Source: Paraburkholderia phenoliruptrix
GTDB lineage: Bacteria; Pseudomonadota; Gammaproteobacteria; Burkholderiales; Burkholderiaceae
Reading direction: 5' to 3'
DNA: 64,000 bases
Assembly: GCF_019511605.1 (NCBI RefSeq)
Contig: NZ_JAEUAV010000003.1
Span: forward strand, 62,001-126,000
The position numbers and the translations under genes were made by a program. Position 1 is the stretch's first letter. Every line of letters begins with the position of its first letter. A model generated the notes under the pieces. The model did not search any database and was not told where the DNA came from. It saw only the letters and a list, made by a program, of their open reading frames with translations. This document shows positions 8,449 to 17,207 of the stretch, one piece after another.

Positions 8449-8892
8449 ATGAAAACCCAACTCGAAGAGCGCTTCGGCTTTCTGATTTCGGACGTCGGCC
8501 GGTTGACCGGCAAGCGGTTCGACGACCTTGCCAGATCGTCGGTCGATCTGACGCGGGCGCAATGCCGCGTGCTCGCCTATCTCGCCCATTACGGCGACAT
8601 CAATCAGGCGCGGCTCGCCGATCTGCTCGAGGTCGCGCCAATTTCCGCCGGTCGTCTGCTGGATCGGATGGAGGAGGGCGGCTGGATCGAGCGCACCGCT
8701 AATCCGCAAGACCGGCGCGAGCGTCAGGTGCGCATGACGGCGAAAGCGGAACGGGCGCTCGGCAAGGCGCGAAAGGTGGGCGACGAGGTCGCGCTGGAGG
8801 CGCTGAACGGCTTTAGCGACGAGGAAGCCGCGCAGTTGATCGCGCTCTTGCAGCGCGTGCGCGGCAATCTCAGCCGGCTGGTGGATCGCTGA
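8449..8892 (+). CDS. MarR-family transcriptional regulator
   Basis: A 147-residue protein with the MarR winged-helix fold: INQARLADLLEVAPISAGRLLDRMEEGGWIERTANPQDRRERQVRMT contains the recognition helix and the basic DR-x-R wing. Family length is normal when the ATG at 8449 is used; a longer reading from 8317 adds 44 residues with no domain. It is divergent from the EmrB-type exporter and probably represses it. The start lies 6 bases after a TATAAT box with no ribosome-binding site, so the mRNA may be leaderless. Confidence 0.9.
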   Translation: MKTQLEERFGFLISDVGRLTGKRFDDLARSSVDLTRAQCRVLAYLAHYGDINQARLADLLEVAPISAGRLLDRMEEGGWIERTANPQDRRERQVRMTAKAERALGKARKVGDEVALEALNGFSDEEAAQLIALLQRVRGNLSRLVDR

Positions 8893-8944
8893 TCGCCGGA
8901 TTGCTCTGCTTTGCGCGGTGCCGGCTTTCGTAGCTCCTGCCCGC

Positions 8945-9283
8945 TTATTTCGCCTCGGAGCCGGCCGCGGTGCCCGACGGCGGTGCCAGCTCATAACACC
9001 CCGGCGCTTTCTTGCCGGGCTCGGGCGCTTGCGGATCGATACATTTGAAGGCGCTCTGGTCGCGCTGCACGAAGATCGTGTCGGCCGGACCGCCGTCGCC
9101 GCGAGGCGAATTGACGACGGCGACGATCTTGTAGCCGTTCTGCAAAAGCGTCGACAAAGTCATCTGGCTTGTGCGCCACTGGTTGTCAACGGCACTTTGC
9201 GCGTGACCGGAGCTCGCGGAAGCGGCACCGACAAGCGCGATGGATGCGATGGCCACGGCGCGCGCGGCGTTGCGGAATGTCAT
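8945..9283 (-). CDS. Small secreted protein, function unknown
   Basis: A 112-residue protein with a signal peptide (MTFRNAARAVAIASIALVGAASASSGHAQS). It has a clear ribosome site, AAGGAGG, eight bases before the ATG at 9283. The mature part is about 80 residues with two cysteines (FKCID and GCYEL) that could form a disulfide, and a Ser/Ala/Gly tail. I do not recognise a family. It stands alone between the MarR gene and a tRNA. Confidence 0.7.
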   Translation of the reverse strand: MTFRNAARAVAIASIALVGAASASSGHAQSAVDNQWRTSQMTLSTLLQNGYKIVAVVNSPRGDGGPADTIFVQRDQSAFKCIDPQAPEPGKKAPGCYELAPPSGTAAGSEAK

Positions 9284-9340
9284 CAAGAATCCTCCTTCAA
9301 GTTGCGGGTGCCGCCGCACGGACGATGCCTGGACAGCTAG

Positions 9341-9381
9341 AAACAAAAAAGCCGCTGAACCTTGCGGAACAGCGGCTTTTT
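9341..9381 (-). terminator. Terminator of the tRNA transcript
   Basis: A stem of GCCGCTG (9351-9357) with CAGCGGC (9370-9376) is flanked by A and T runs on both sides. On the minus strand it ends in TTTTTTGTTT, 9 bases after the tRNA 3' end. It could also work on the plus strand. Confidence 0.85.
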
Positions 9382-9389
9382 CTTGAAGC

Positions 9390-9466
<77 letters not shown>

Positions 9467-9561
9467 GAAAGAAGCGAGATTATGAGGATAGCGCCGTGGG
9501 CTGTCAACCCCCGGTGCGCAATTTTTTAAGTTGCCGCCTCATGAGCACGCGGGCGCGAGTC

Positions 9562-11220
9562 TTAATCCTTCGCGTAGATGTCCGAGTCCTTGGTTTCGCG
9601 CACGAACAGCATGCCGATCACGAAGGTGATGACCGCGATCACAATCGGATACCACAAGCCCGAGTAGATGTTGCCCTTCGCCGCCACGATCGCGAACGCG
9701 GTGGCCGGCAGGAAGCCGCCGAACCAGCCGTTGCCGATGTGATAGGGAAGCGACATCGACGTATAGCGGATGCGCGTGGGGAACATTTCCACCAGCATGG
9801 CCGCAATCGGCCCATACACCATCGTCACGTAGATCACGAGGATCGTGAGGATCACCACGCTCATCGGCCAGTTGATCTGCGACGAGTCGGCCTTCGGCGG
9901 GTAGCCTGCGGACTTCAGCGTCGTCGCGAGCGTCTTGTCGAAGACCTTGCCCTGGTCCTTCGCGTCGGCCGCCTTGCCGTCATACGTGTTGATGACGGTA
10001 TCGCCCACCTTGATCTGCGCAAGCGTACCGGCTGGCGCTGCCACGTTCTCGTAGTTCAAGCCGGCCTTCGAAAGCGCGCTCTTGGCGATATCGCATGACG
10101 TCGTGAACTTGGACGTGCCGACCGGGTTGAACTGGAACGAGCATTCGTCCGGATTCGCGATCACTACGATCGGCGCCTTGGCCGTGGCGGTTTCCAGCGC
10201 GGGGTTCACGTAGTGCGTGAGAGCCTTGAAGAGCGGGAAGTACGTCAGCGCGGCGATCAGCAGGCCGGCCATGATGATCGGCTTGCGGCCGATGCGGTCC
10301 GACAGCGAGCCGAAGAACAGGAAGAACGGCGTGCCGATCAGCAGGGCAAGCGCGATCATGATGTTGGCCGTCGCGCCGTCGACCTTCAGCGTCTGCGTGA
10401 GGAAGAAGAGGCTGTAGAACTGGCCCGTGTACCACACCACGGCCTGGCCGGCAGTCAGGCCGATCAGCGCCAGAATCACGACCTTCAGGTTCTTCCACTG
10501 ACCGAACGCCTCGGAAAGCGGCGCCTTGGAGGTCTTGCCTTCTGCCTTGATACGCTCGAACACCGGCGATTCATGCAGTTGCAGACGGATCCACACGGAA
10601 ATCGCCAGCAGCAGGATGGACGCGACAAACGGGATGCGCCAGCCCCACGCGCCGAACGCCTCTTCGCCCATCGCGGTGCGCACGCCCAGAATCACCAGCA
10701 GAGAGAGGAACAGGCCCAGCGTAGCCGTCGTCTGGATCCAGGCGGTGTAGAAGCCGCGGCGTCCGGGCGGCGCATGTTCCGCCACATAGGTCGCCGCGCC
10801 GCCGTACTCGCCGCCGAGCGCGAGCCCCTGCAGCATCCGCATGGCAATGAAGATGACCGGTGACGCAATGCCGATTGCCGCATAGCCGGGCAGGAAGCCG
10901 ACGAGGAACGTCGACAGACCCATGATCACAATCGTCACGAGGAACGTGTACTTGCGGCCGACCAGATCGCCGAGCCGCCCGAACACCACCGCGCCGAACG
11001 GCCGGACCGCAAACCCGGCGGCAAAGCTGAGCAGTGTGAAGATGAAGCCCGCAGTGGAATTGACGCCGGAGAAGAAGCTCTTGCTGATGAAGGCCGCCAG
11101 AGAACCGGCGAGATAGAAGTCGTACCACTCGAAAACCGTACCTAGCGACGATGCGAAGATCACCCGCTTCTCATCGCGCGTCATGGGCACGGGCGAAATG
11201 TGTCCGCCAACGGTAGCCAT
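9562..11220 (-). CDS. MHS-family MFS transporter with a large extra loop
   Basis: A 552-residue major facilitator of the metabolite:H+ symporter (MHS) group: SSLGTVFEWYDFYLAGS in helix 1, the motif-A loop GRLGDLVGRK at 81-90, and the GGEYGGAATYVAEHAPPGRRG signature near 136-156. Family members are usually about 430 residues. The extra length is an insertion at about 336-450, between helices 9 and 10, with Cys360 and Cys376; it should lie in the periplasm. The second motif A (SDRIGRKP) and the last helices are normal. The ATG at 11220 follows GGAG. The substrate is unknown; organic acids or osmolytes such as proline/betaine are typical. Confidence 0.88.
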   Translation of the reverse strand: MATVGGHISPVPMTRDEKRVIFASSLGTVFEWYDFYLAGSLAAFISKSFFSGVNSTAGFIFTLLSFAAGFAVRPFGAVVFGRLGDLVGRKYTFLVTIVIMGLSTFLVGFLPGYAAIGIASPVIFIAMRMLQGLALGGEYGGAATYVAEHAPPGRRGFYTAWIQTTATLGLFLSLLVILGVRTAMGEEAFGAWGWRIPFVASILLLAISVWIRLQLHESPVFERIKAEGKTSKAPLSEAFGQWKNLKVVILALIGLTAGQAVVWYTGQFYSLFFLTQTLKVDGATANIMIALALLIGTPFFLFFGSLSDRIGRKPIIMAGLLIAALTYFPLFKALTHYVNPALETATAKAPIVVIANPDECSFQFNPVGTSKFTTSCDIAKSALSKAGLNYENVAAPAGTLAQIKVGDTVINTYDGKAADAKDQGKVFDKTLATTLKSAGYPPKADSSQINWPMSVVILTILVIYVTMVYGPIAAMLVEMFPTRIRYTSMSLPYHIGNGWFGGFLPATAFAIVAAKGNIYSGLWYPIVIAVITFVIGMLFVRETKDSDIYAKD

Positions 11221-11389
11221 ATGTCGTCTCCAATATTGATATGCACGCGGTGCGCCGGGCCGCGGCGTTCCGTGCAACCGATTATTGGAGTCAAAACTTA
11301 CGGCGTACTGACGTGAACGGGCGCAATGGAGAGGTCTGCGATAACGGCTGCGGGTTCACAAACATCTGTCAACCTGCACTCTACTGCGT

Positions 11390-11407
11390 CAGTTATTGCA
11401 ATAACTG
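11390..11407. promoter_or_regulatory. 18-bp perfect palindrome upstream of the MHS transporter
   Basis: CAGTTATTGCAATAACTG reads the same on both strands. It lies 170 bp upstream of the transporter start and 51 bp beyond the histidine kinase stop. A TTGACA -35-like hexamer (minus strand) lies about 20 bp nearer the transporter. It is a likely regulator-binding site; which regulator binds is unknown. Confidence 0.55.
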
Positions 11408-11458
11408 TTGTCAATCCGCTGAAACAGGTCGTTGAAGGCTTATGCGAATCGGTTCGCG

Positions 11459-12997
11459 TTAGGGTAAGTCCTGCCCCCGCTCGAGCGCGTGCAAACTGAC
11501 ACGCACGAGGGTGCCCGCGAGCCGCGGGGAGGTTTGATAGACGTTGTCCTCGATGGTCAGGTCGCCGCCGTGCATCGTGGCGATCTCGCGCACGATTGCA
11601 AGCCCCAGGCCGCTGCCGTCGCCTTCGCGGCCGAGAATCCGGTAAAAGCGCTCGACGACGCGGGAGCGCTCGGCCGCGGGAATGCCGAGCCCGGTGTCCT
11701 CCACTTCGAGATGCACGAGCCGCGCGGCCGCGTCGTGCCTCACCCGCACGGTAATGCGGCCGCCCGCCGGCGTGTAGCGAATCGCGTTGTCGATCAGGTT
11801 CGAGAGCATTTCACGCAGCATGACCGGATTGCCGTCCACTTCGACGGGCTCCTCGGGCGCTTCGTAGCCGAGGTCCATTTGCTTGGCGAGCGCGGCCTGC
11901 ACCCAGTCGCGCACGGCATTGCGGGCCACCTCCGTCACTTCCACCCGGGTGAAGATCTGGCCGGACATGCGGTTTTCGGCGCGCGCGAGCGCGAGCAACT
12001 GCGTGACGAGCCGGGCCGCGTGCTCCGAACTGGTCGCGATCTGTTCTAGCGAACGGTGCACCTCCGCCGACGCGTCCTGCCGCAGCGCCAGCTCGGCCTG
12101 GGTGCGCAGGCCGGCGAGCGGCGTTTTCATCTGATGCGCGGCGTCGGCGATAAAGCGCTTTTGCAGCTCCATGTTCTGTTCGAGGCGCGTCAGCAGGTCG
12201 TTGAACGAGGTGACGAGCGGCTCGATTTCCGGCGGCGCGCGACGTGCCTCCAGCGGCGAGAGGTCGTCAGGGCGCCGGGCGCGAATGTGCGCCTGCAAAG
12301 CGTGCAGCGGCGCGAGGCCGCGCGAGAGGCCAAACCACACCAGCAGGATGGCAAGCGGCAGGATCACGAACTGCGGCAGGATCACGCCCTTGATGATGTC
12401 GTTGGCGAGCTGGCTGCGCTTGTCGAGCGTCTCGGCCACCTGCACGAGCACCGGCTCCGCGCCGGGCGTCTGCGGGAACTCGACTGTCGTATAGGCCACG
12501 CGGATGTCGTTGCCGCGCAGCATGTCGTCGCGGAAAGCCACGAGGCCCGGTTGCGGCCGGTCGTCTTCGTGCGGCAGCGGCATGTCCCGCTCGCCCGCCA
12601 CCAGCTCGCCGCGCGTGCCGAGCACCTGGTAGAACACGCTGTCAACATTGTCGGTGCGCAGAAAGTCGCGGGTGGAATCGGGCAGCGTCAGCTCCGCGAC
12701 GCCGTTGACCGGGTGGATCTGACGCGCGAGCACATAGGCGTCTGTTTCCAGCGCGCGGTCAAACGGCCCGTTGGCAATGGACTTCGCGACCAGATAGGTG
12801 ACTGCCAGGCTCATCGGCCAGAGCAGCAGCAGCGGCGCCAGCATCCAGTCGAGAATTTCGCCGAACAGCGAACGCGGACGCGCCTCGGCGACAGCTTCGG
12901 ATTCGTCGGGCGGGGCGAACGGATTGGCGTAGCGCTCGTCGCGCGCCTCGTCGAGGTCCGCCGCGCGAGCCGCCGCGCGATCTGCGCGTGCGGACAT
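11459..12997 (-). CDS. Sensor histidine kinase (TctE/QseC type)
   Basis: A 512-residue inner-membrane sensor. Residues 1-45 are an unusually long charged cytoplasmic lead. TM1 is at about 49-71, a periplasmic sensor region of the 2CSK_N type follows, and TM2 is at about 204-224. A HAMP-like linker precedes the phosphoacceptor His288 in AADAAHQMKTPLAG. The ATP-binding domain has the N box LSNLIDNAIRYTP, the G1 box EDTGLGIP and the G2 box GDGSGLGLAIV. It starts 9 bp after the response regulator stop, forming one operon. TctE-type systems often sense tricarboxylates; the neighbouring transporter could be a target, but nothing in the sequence proves that. Confidence 0.92.
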   Translation of the reverse strand: MSARADRAAARAADLDEARDERYANPFAPPDESEAVAEARPRSLFGEILDWMLAPLLLLWPMSLAVTYLVAKSIANGPFDRALETDAYVLARQIHPVNGVAELTLPDSTRDFLRTDNVDSVFYQVLGTRGELVAGERDMPLPHEDDRPQPGLVAFRDDMLRGNDIRVAYTTVEFPQTPGAEPVLVQVAETLDKRSQLANDIIKGVILPQFVILPLAILLVWFGLSRGLAPLHALQAHIRARRPDDLSPLEARRAPPEIEPLVTSFNDLLTRLEQNMELQKRFIADAAHQMKTPLAGLRTQAELALRQDASAEVHRSLEQIATSSEHAARLVTQLLALARAENRMSGQIFTRVEVTEVARNAVRDWVQAALAKQMDLGYEAPEEPVEVDGNPVMLREMLSNLIDNAIRYTPAGGRITVRVRHDAAARLVHLEVEDTGLGIPAAERSRVVERFYRILGREGDGSGLGLAIVREIATMHGGDLTIEDNVYQTSPRLAGTLVRVSLHALERGQDLP

Positions 12998-13006
12998 GGG
13001 CGTGCC

Positions 13007-13849
13007 CTATTTGTAGTGATGGCTCGCCGGCATGGCGCCCGACGGCGTCTGCGTTGGCGAGGAGGGCGAAGGCGCCGGCTCCGGGCCGTTGGGCGACGGC
13101 GCGACGGCGGGGCTGGCGTCGGCGTTTGCGGTGCCGCTTACAGTGGGGTTCACAGTGCCGCCTGCAGCGGGGTTTGCGGACACGACCGCCTTTTCGAGGC
13201 AGTAACCGAGTCCACGCACGGTAATGATGCGTACGCCGCTCGGCTCGATCTTCTTACGCAGCCGGTGCACGTACACCTCGATTGCGTTGTTGCTGACTTC
13301 CTCGCCCCATTCGCACAGATGGTCGACCAGTTGTTCCTTCGACACCAGCCGGCCGATCCGCTGCAGCAGCACTTCGAGCAGGCCCAGCTCGCGCGCCGAC
13401 AGGTCGATCACCTGATCGTTGATATAAGCGATCCGGCCCACCTGATCGAACGACAGCGAGCCATGCCGCACGACGGTCGGGCCGCCGCCCGCGCCGCGGC
13501 GCGTAAGCGCGCGCACGCGGGCTTCCAGTTCGTTGAGCGCGAACGGCTTGGCCATGTAGTCGTCGGCGCCCAGATCGAGGCCCTTGACGCGCTCGTCGAC
13601 GCTGTCCGCCGCGGTGAGAATCAGCACCGGCAGGTTCGAATTGCGGGCGCGCAGGCGGCGCAGCACCTCGAGCCCGGACATGCGCGGCAGGCCGAGATCG
13701 AGGATCAGCAGATCGAAACTTTGCATGGACAGCGCGGTGTCGGCCTCCACGCCGTTCTTCACGTGGTCGACGGCATAGGCCGATTGGCGGAGTGATCGAA
13801 CCAGACCGTCCGCGAGTATGCTGTCGTCTTCGGCAATCAGAATTCGCAT
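13007..13849 (-). CDS. OmpR-family response regulator with a proline/alanine-rich tail
   Basis: A 280-residue regulator. The receiver domain (1-115) has the acidic pair Asp8/Asp9, phosphoacceptor Asp51 (LILDLGLP) and Lys of MAKPFALNE. The OmpR/PhoB winged helix follows (about 125-220, ending RGLGYCLEK). After the normal end of the family there are about 55 extra residues rich in Pro, Ala, Ser and Thr. The start MRILIAEDD at 13849 is standard. The gene is first in an operon with the histidine kinase and is divergent from recA. Confidence 0.92.
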   Translation of the reverse strand: MRILIAEDDSILADGLVRSLRQSAYAVDHVKNGVEADTALSMQSFDLLILDLGLPRMSGLEVLRRLRARNSNLPVLILTAADSVDERVKGLDLGADDYMAKPFALNELEARVRALTRRGAGGGPTVVRHGSLSFDQVGRIAYINDQVIDLSARELGLLEVLLQRIGRLVSKEQLVDHLCEWGEEVSNNAIEVYVHRLRKKIEPSGVRIITVRGLGYCLEKAVVSANPAAGGTVNPTVSGTANADASPAVAPSPNGPEPAPSPSSPTQTPSGAMPASHHYK

Positions 13850-13986
13850 GATGCGCCAGCTCAGGGCGTTGGCCGGCACCTTGGGTGTCCCCGCGGCGCA
13901 CAGCGGTCTCCGAAAATTATTGTGGGTGGTCTGGGCAGCGCGAGAGTAAAAATGCGCGTTCGCATGAGAATCGCACTTGCCAAAAC

Positions 13987-14006
13987 TACTGTTTTTTTAT
14001 ACAGTG
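13987..14006 (+). promoter_or_regulatory. LexA (SOS) box of recA
   Basis: TACTGTTTTTTTATACAGTG contains CTG-N10-CAG and closely matches the proteobacterial LexA consensus TACTGTATATATATACAGTA. It lies 80 bp upstream of the recA start, so recA is expected to be DNA-damage inducible. The box is 138 bp from the divergent response regulator start. Confidence 0.9.
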
Positions 14007-14085
14007 TCTGGGTTTCGTGTGCTGTCCTTTCAAAGTGGACCACACATCTGCCTCAGACGCCGTTCATCATAGCAAAGGACGATTC

Positions 14086-15159
14086 ATGGAAGAAAGCAAG
14101 AAAGGCTCGGCTGGACTGACTGCTGAAAAGAGCAAGGCACTCGCTGCCGCCCTCGCGCAGATCGAAAAGCAGTTCGGCAAAGGGTCGGTCATGCGGCTCG
14201 GCGCAGGGGAGGTAGTCGAAGACATCCAGGTCGTTTCCACCGGATCGCTCGGCCTCGATATTGCGCTTGGCGTCGGCGGTTTGCCGCGCGGCCGCGTGGT
14301 CGAAATCTACGGTCCGGAGTCGTCGGGTAAGACCACGCTGACACTCCAGGTCATCGCCGAAATGCAAAAGCTCGGCGGCACGGCGGCGTTTATCGACGCG
14401 GAACACGCGCTGGACATTCAATATGCGGGCAAGCTCGGCGTGAACGTGAGCGACCTGCTGGTTTCGCAGCCGGACACGGGCGAGCAGGCACTGGAAATTG
14501 CCGACGCGCTGGTGCGCTCGGGCTCCATCGACATGATCGTGATCGACTCGGTCGCGGCACTCGTGCCGAAGGCTGAAATTGAAGGTGAAATGGGCGACTC
14601 GCTGCCGGGTCTGCAAGCGCGTCTTATGTCGCAGGCGCTGCGCAAGCTGACGGGCACCATCAAGCGTACCAATTGCCTCGTGATCTTCATCAACCAGATC
14701 CGCATGAAGATCGGCGTGATGTTCGGCAATCCGGAAACCACCACCGGCGGCAACGCGCTGAAGTTCTATGCGTCGGTGCGCCTGGATATTCGCCGTATCG
14801 GCTCGATCAAGAAGAACGACGAAGTGATCGGCAACGAAACGCGCGTCAAGGTGGTGAAGAACAAGGTTTCGCCGCCGTTCCGCGAGGCGATTTTCGACAT
14901 TCTGTACGGCGAGGGCATCTCGCGTCAGGGCGAAATCATCGACCTGGGTGTACAAGCCAAGATCGTCGACAAGGCCGGCGCCTGGTACAGCTACAACGGC
15001 GAGCGTATTGGCCAGGGTAAGGACAATGCGCGCGAATTCCTGCGCGAGAATCCGGACATCGCTCGTGAGATCGAAAACCGCATCCGCGAATCGCTGGGCG
15101 TGAACGCCATGGCCGAGGCAGTGACCGGCGCAGGCGCGGAAGTCGCGGACGAAGAGTAA
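14086..15159 (+). CDS. recA: Recombinase RecA
   Basis: A 357-residue RecA, full length. It forms ATP-dependent filaments on single-stranded DNA, drives homologous recombination, and triggers LexA self-cleavage. Visible motifs are Walker [10 protein letters not shown], the Walker B segment [19 protein letters not shown], and loop L2 [28 protein letters not shown]. The start [34 protein letters not shown] is typical of Burkholderiales and follows AAAGGA. It is preceded by an SOS box and followed after 7 bp by recX. Confidence 0.99.
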   Translation: MEESKKGSAGLTAEKSKALAAALAQIEKQFGKGSVMRLGAGEVVEDIQVVSTGSLGLDIALGVGGLPRGRVVEIYGPESSGKTTLTLQVIAEMQKLGGTAAFIDAEHALDIQYAGKLGVNVSDLLVSQPDTGEQALEIADALVRSGSIDMIVIDSVAALVPKAEIEGEMGDSLPGLQARLMSQALRKLTGTIKRTNCLVIFINQIRMKIGVMFGNPETTTGGNALKFYASVRLDIRRIGSIKKNDEVIGNETRVKVVKNKVSPPFREAIFDILYGEGISRQGEIIDLGVQAKIVDKAGAWYSYNGERIGQGKDNAREFLRENPDIAREIENRIRESLGVNAMAEAVTGAGAEVADEE

Positions 15160-15166
15160 TCACCCC

Positions 15167-16234
15167 GTGATACGCAAGGGCCGGCCTTTGTCCGATACCG
15201 GACGCAACACGGGCGGCCCGCGTGATGACGGCGATTCGGCGAAGCCGCTGGAGCCGGCGGCGGATCGGTCGGCGCATCGGTCGGCGTCAGCGCATGTGGC
15301 GGCCTCGTCGTCGGCCTCGTCATATTCGTCGTGTTCCTCACAGTCGTCGCATTCCTCCGATCCGACCGGCCCCTCGGATCCCTTTGATCCCCTCGATCCT
15401 CTCGATCCTCTCGATCCTCTCGATCCCTTCGAGTCGTTCGACGCACATGATCGCGCCGCAGGTCGTGCTCCGCGGCACGCTCAATTTCCTGAAACGCAGT
15501 CTGCGGAATCGGCGGAGCCTGTCTATACGCGCTCACGCAGTTCATCGAGTGCACGGGGTTCGTCCAGCGCCCGCGGTGCATCTCGCTCGTCCGGCTTTCG
15601 CAATGCCCCGGGCTCTCGCCGTGCCCCCGGCAACGCTTACACCGCCGGCAACGCTTACGCCCCCAACACCCCTCGGGCCCCCGGCGAACCCACCGAGTTC
15701 GATGGCACCAGCGTGCCTCGTGGCACGAGTCAGCCTGGCGCCTCTGAGCCGGACCCGGCCCAGTCGAAAAAATCCGCGCGCCCCGCACGTTCCCTCAAAG
15801 GGCGTGCGCTCGGCTATCTGTCCCGTCGCGAGTACAGCCGCAGCGAACTGGCACGCAAGCTGAAACCCTTCGTCGAAGAAGGCGATTCGCTCGACACGCT
15901 GCTCGACACGTTGGAGGCAGAGAACTGGCTGTCCGATTCGCGGTTTGCCGAAAGCCTCATCCATCGCCGCTCGTCGCGGCTTGGCGCAAGCCGCATTGTC
16001 GGCGAATTGAAGCAGCATGCGGTGGATCAGGCGCTGGTCGAGGAGGCAAGCGCTCAGTTACGCGAAACTGAACTGGCGCGCGCTCAGGCTGTGTGGCGCA
16101 AGAAATTCGGTCAGCTTCCGCAAACCCCGGCCGAGCGTGCGAAGCAGGCACGCTTTCTCGCGTCGCGCGGTTTCTCGGGCGCGACAATCGGCAAGATTCT
16201 CAAGGGTATCGACGAAGAATGGAGCGGCGAATAG
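15167..16234 (+). CDS. recX: RecX, RecA regulator, with a long low-complexity N-terminus
   Basis: A 355-residue frame starting at GTG 15167, 7 bp after recA. Only the last 150 residues are RecX: SLKGRALGYLSRREYSRSELARKL, then NWLSDSRFAESLIHRRSSRLG and QARFLASRGFSGATIGKIL, the three-helix repeats that bind RecA filaments and limit their activity. The first 205 or so residues are rich in Ser, Ala, Asp and Pro and include four DPL repeats. RecX is usually 150-180 residues; some Burkholderia members are longer, but this lead is extreme. No good internal start with a ribosome site is obvious. Confidence 0.88.
   Translation: MIRKGRPLSDTGRNTGGPRDDGDSAKPLEPAADRSAHRSASAHVAASSSASSYSSCSSQSSHSSDPTGPSDPFDPLDPLDPLDPLDPFESFDAHDRAAGRAPRHAQFPETQSAESAEPVYTRSRSSSSARGSSSARGASRSSGFRNAPGSRRAPGNAYTAGNAYAPNTPRAPGEPTEFDGTSVPRGTSQPGASEPDPAQSKKSARPARSLKGRALGYLSRREYSRSELARKLKPFVEEGDSLDTLLDTLEAENWLSDSRFAESLIHRRSSRLGASRIVGELKQHAVDQALVEEASAQLRETELARAQAVWRKKFGQLPQTPAERAKQARFLASRGFSGATIGKILKGIDEEWSGE
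15381..15428 (+). repeat. 9-bp tandem repeat inside recX
   Basis: The unit CTCGATCCT is repeated with little change about five times, encoding consecutive Asp-Pro-Leu triplets in the RecX lead. As the unit is a multiple of three, gain or loss of copies keeps the frame. Confidence 0.9.
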
Positions 16235-16278
16235 CGCGGCAATAGTGCGGCAATAGCGTGCCACTAGCGTGCCAATAG
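16224..16278 (+). repeat. 11-bp tandem repeat spanning the recX stop codon
   Basis: Five imperfect 11-bp units based on GCGGCAATAG run from 16224. The first unit encodes the last RecX residues and contains its TAG stop. The copies at 16235-16245 and 16246-16256 differ by one base; later copies carry GTGCCAATAG. Confidence 0.85.
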
Positions 16279-16469
16279 CGGCGCGCGAGCGGCGCAACAG
16301 TAGCCACGCGCGTCGCCCGCAGCGGCGAGCCAGGCACCCCTGCACCGGCCATCCCGGCCATAACCCCGCCAATAACCGGCCGAAGGCCGTCCCCGCCGCA
16401 TTCCGGGCTGTCTCGAATACCCAGTATGCTAAAATTCACGCGTTTTCCAATTCGGCCTTTCCTTTCCGC

Positions 16470-17207
16470 ATGCCGCTTTCCCCGCCAGTGTCCCGTCAAT
16501 TGCGCCATCGCCGCGCAATCCGAGCGGAAGCTTATGAGCGAGAAGATGGCCTGTGGGATGTGGAAGCGTGCCTGACCGACGAAAAGCCACGCGACGTGGT
16601 CCTTGCGTCGGGCGTCCGGCCCAATGGTCAACCGATCCATGAACTCTGGCTTCGCATCACCATCGATCGCAAGCTCAATGTCGTCGACGCCGAGGCGTCG
16701 TCCGACTGGGTGCCCTATCCTGGGCTCTGCCAAGCCAGCAATCCCGCCTACCGTGCCCTCATCGGGCTCAATCTGTTCCACAACTTCCGTCGCGATGCTG
16801 CCCGTTTGCTGGCCGGCACGGCCGGCTGCACGCATCTCACGGAGTTGTGCGCGATCCTGCCGACCGCCGCTATCCAGGCGTTCGCCGGCGACGTATGGAA
16901 CACCGGTGACGACACGCAAGGCGGCAGTGCAAGTTCGGAAAATGGGTCGGCCGACGGGAACGCCGAACGTTTAAACGATAAACCGCCATTCCAGTTGGGA
17001 CGCTGCCAGGCGCTGCGTTTCGACGGGGAGGCAGTGCAGAAGTTTTACCCGCGCTGGTATGGCCATGCGCCACGCCCAGCTGACCGCCCGGCATCGCCAG
17101 ACAACGGGGCGGCCCGCCACGAAGGCAGGGGCAATGCGCCCGGCATGTTGGACGGTAGCGGAAACGAAGTTCAATCCAACTCTCAGACTGAAGGGAATCA
17201 CGCATGA
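16470..17207 (+). CDS. DUF2889 family protein
   Basis: A 245-residue protein whose first 140 residues match DUF2889 ([61 protein letters not shown]). The family is common next to recX and sucC in Burkholderiales and has no known function. The C-terminal 80 residues are polar and of low complexity. The ATG at 16470 is about 35 bp after a TAAAAT -10-like box (16430-16435). The stop overlaps the sucC start by 4 bp, indicating translational coupling with the TCA-cycle genes. Confidence 0.85.
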   Translation: MPLSPPVSRQLRHRRAIRAEAYEREDGLWDVEACLTDEKPRDVVLASGVRPNGQPIHELWLRITIDRKLNVVDAEASSDWVPYPGLCQASNPAYRALIGLNLFHNFRRDAARLLAGTAGCTHLTELCAILPTAAIQAFAGDVWNTGDDTQGGSASSENGSADGNAERLNDKPPFQLGRCQALRFDGEAVQKFYPRWYGHAPRPADRPASPDNGAARHEGRGNAPGMLDGSGNEVQSNSQTEGNHA

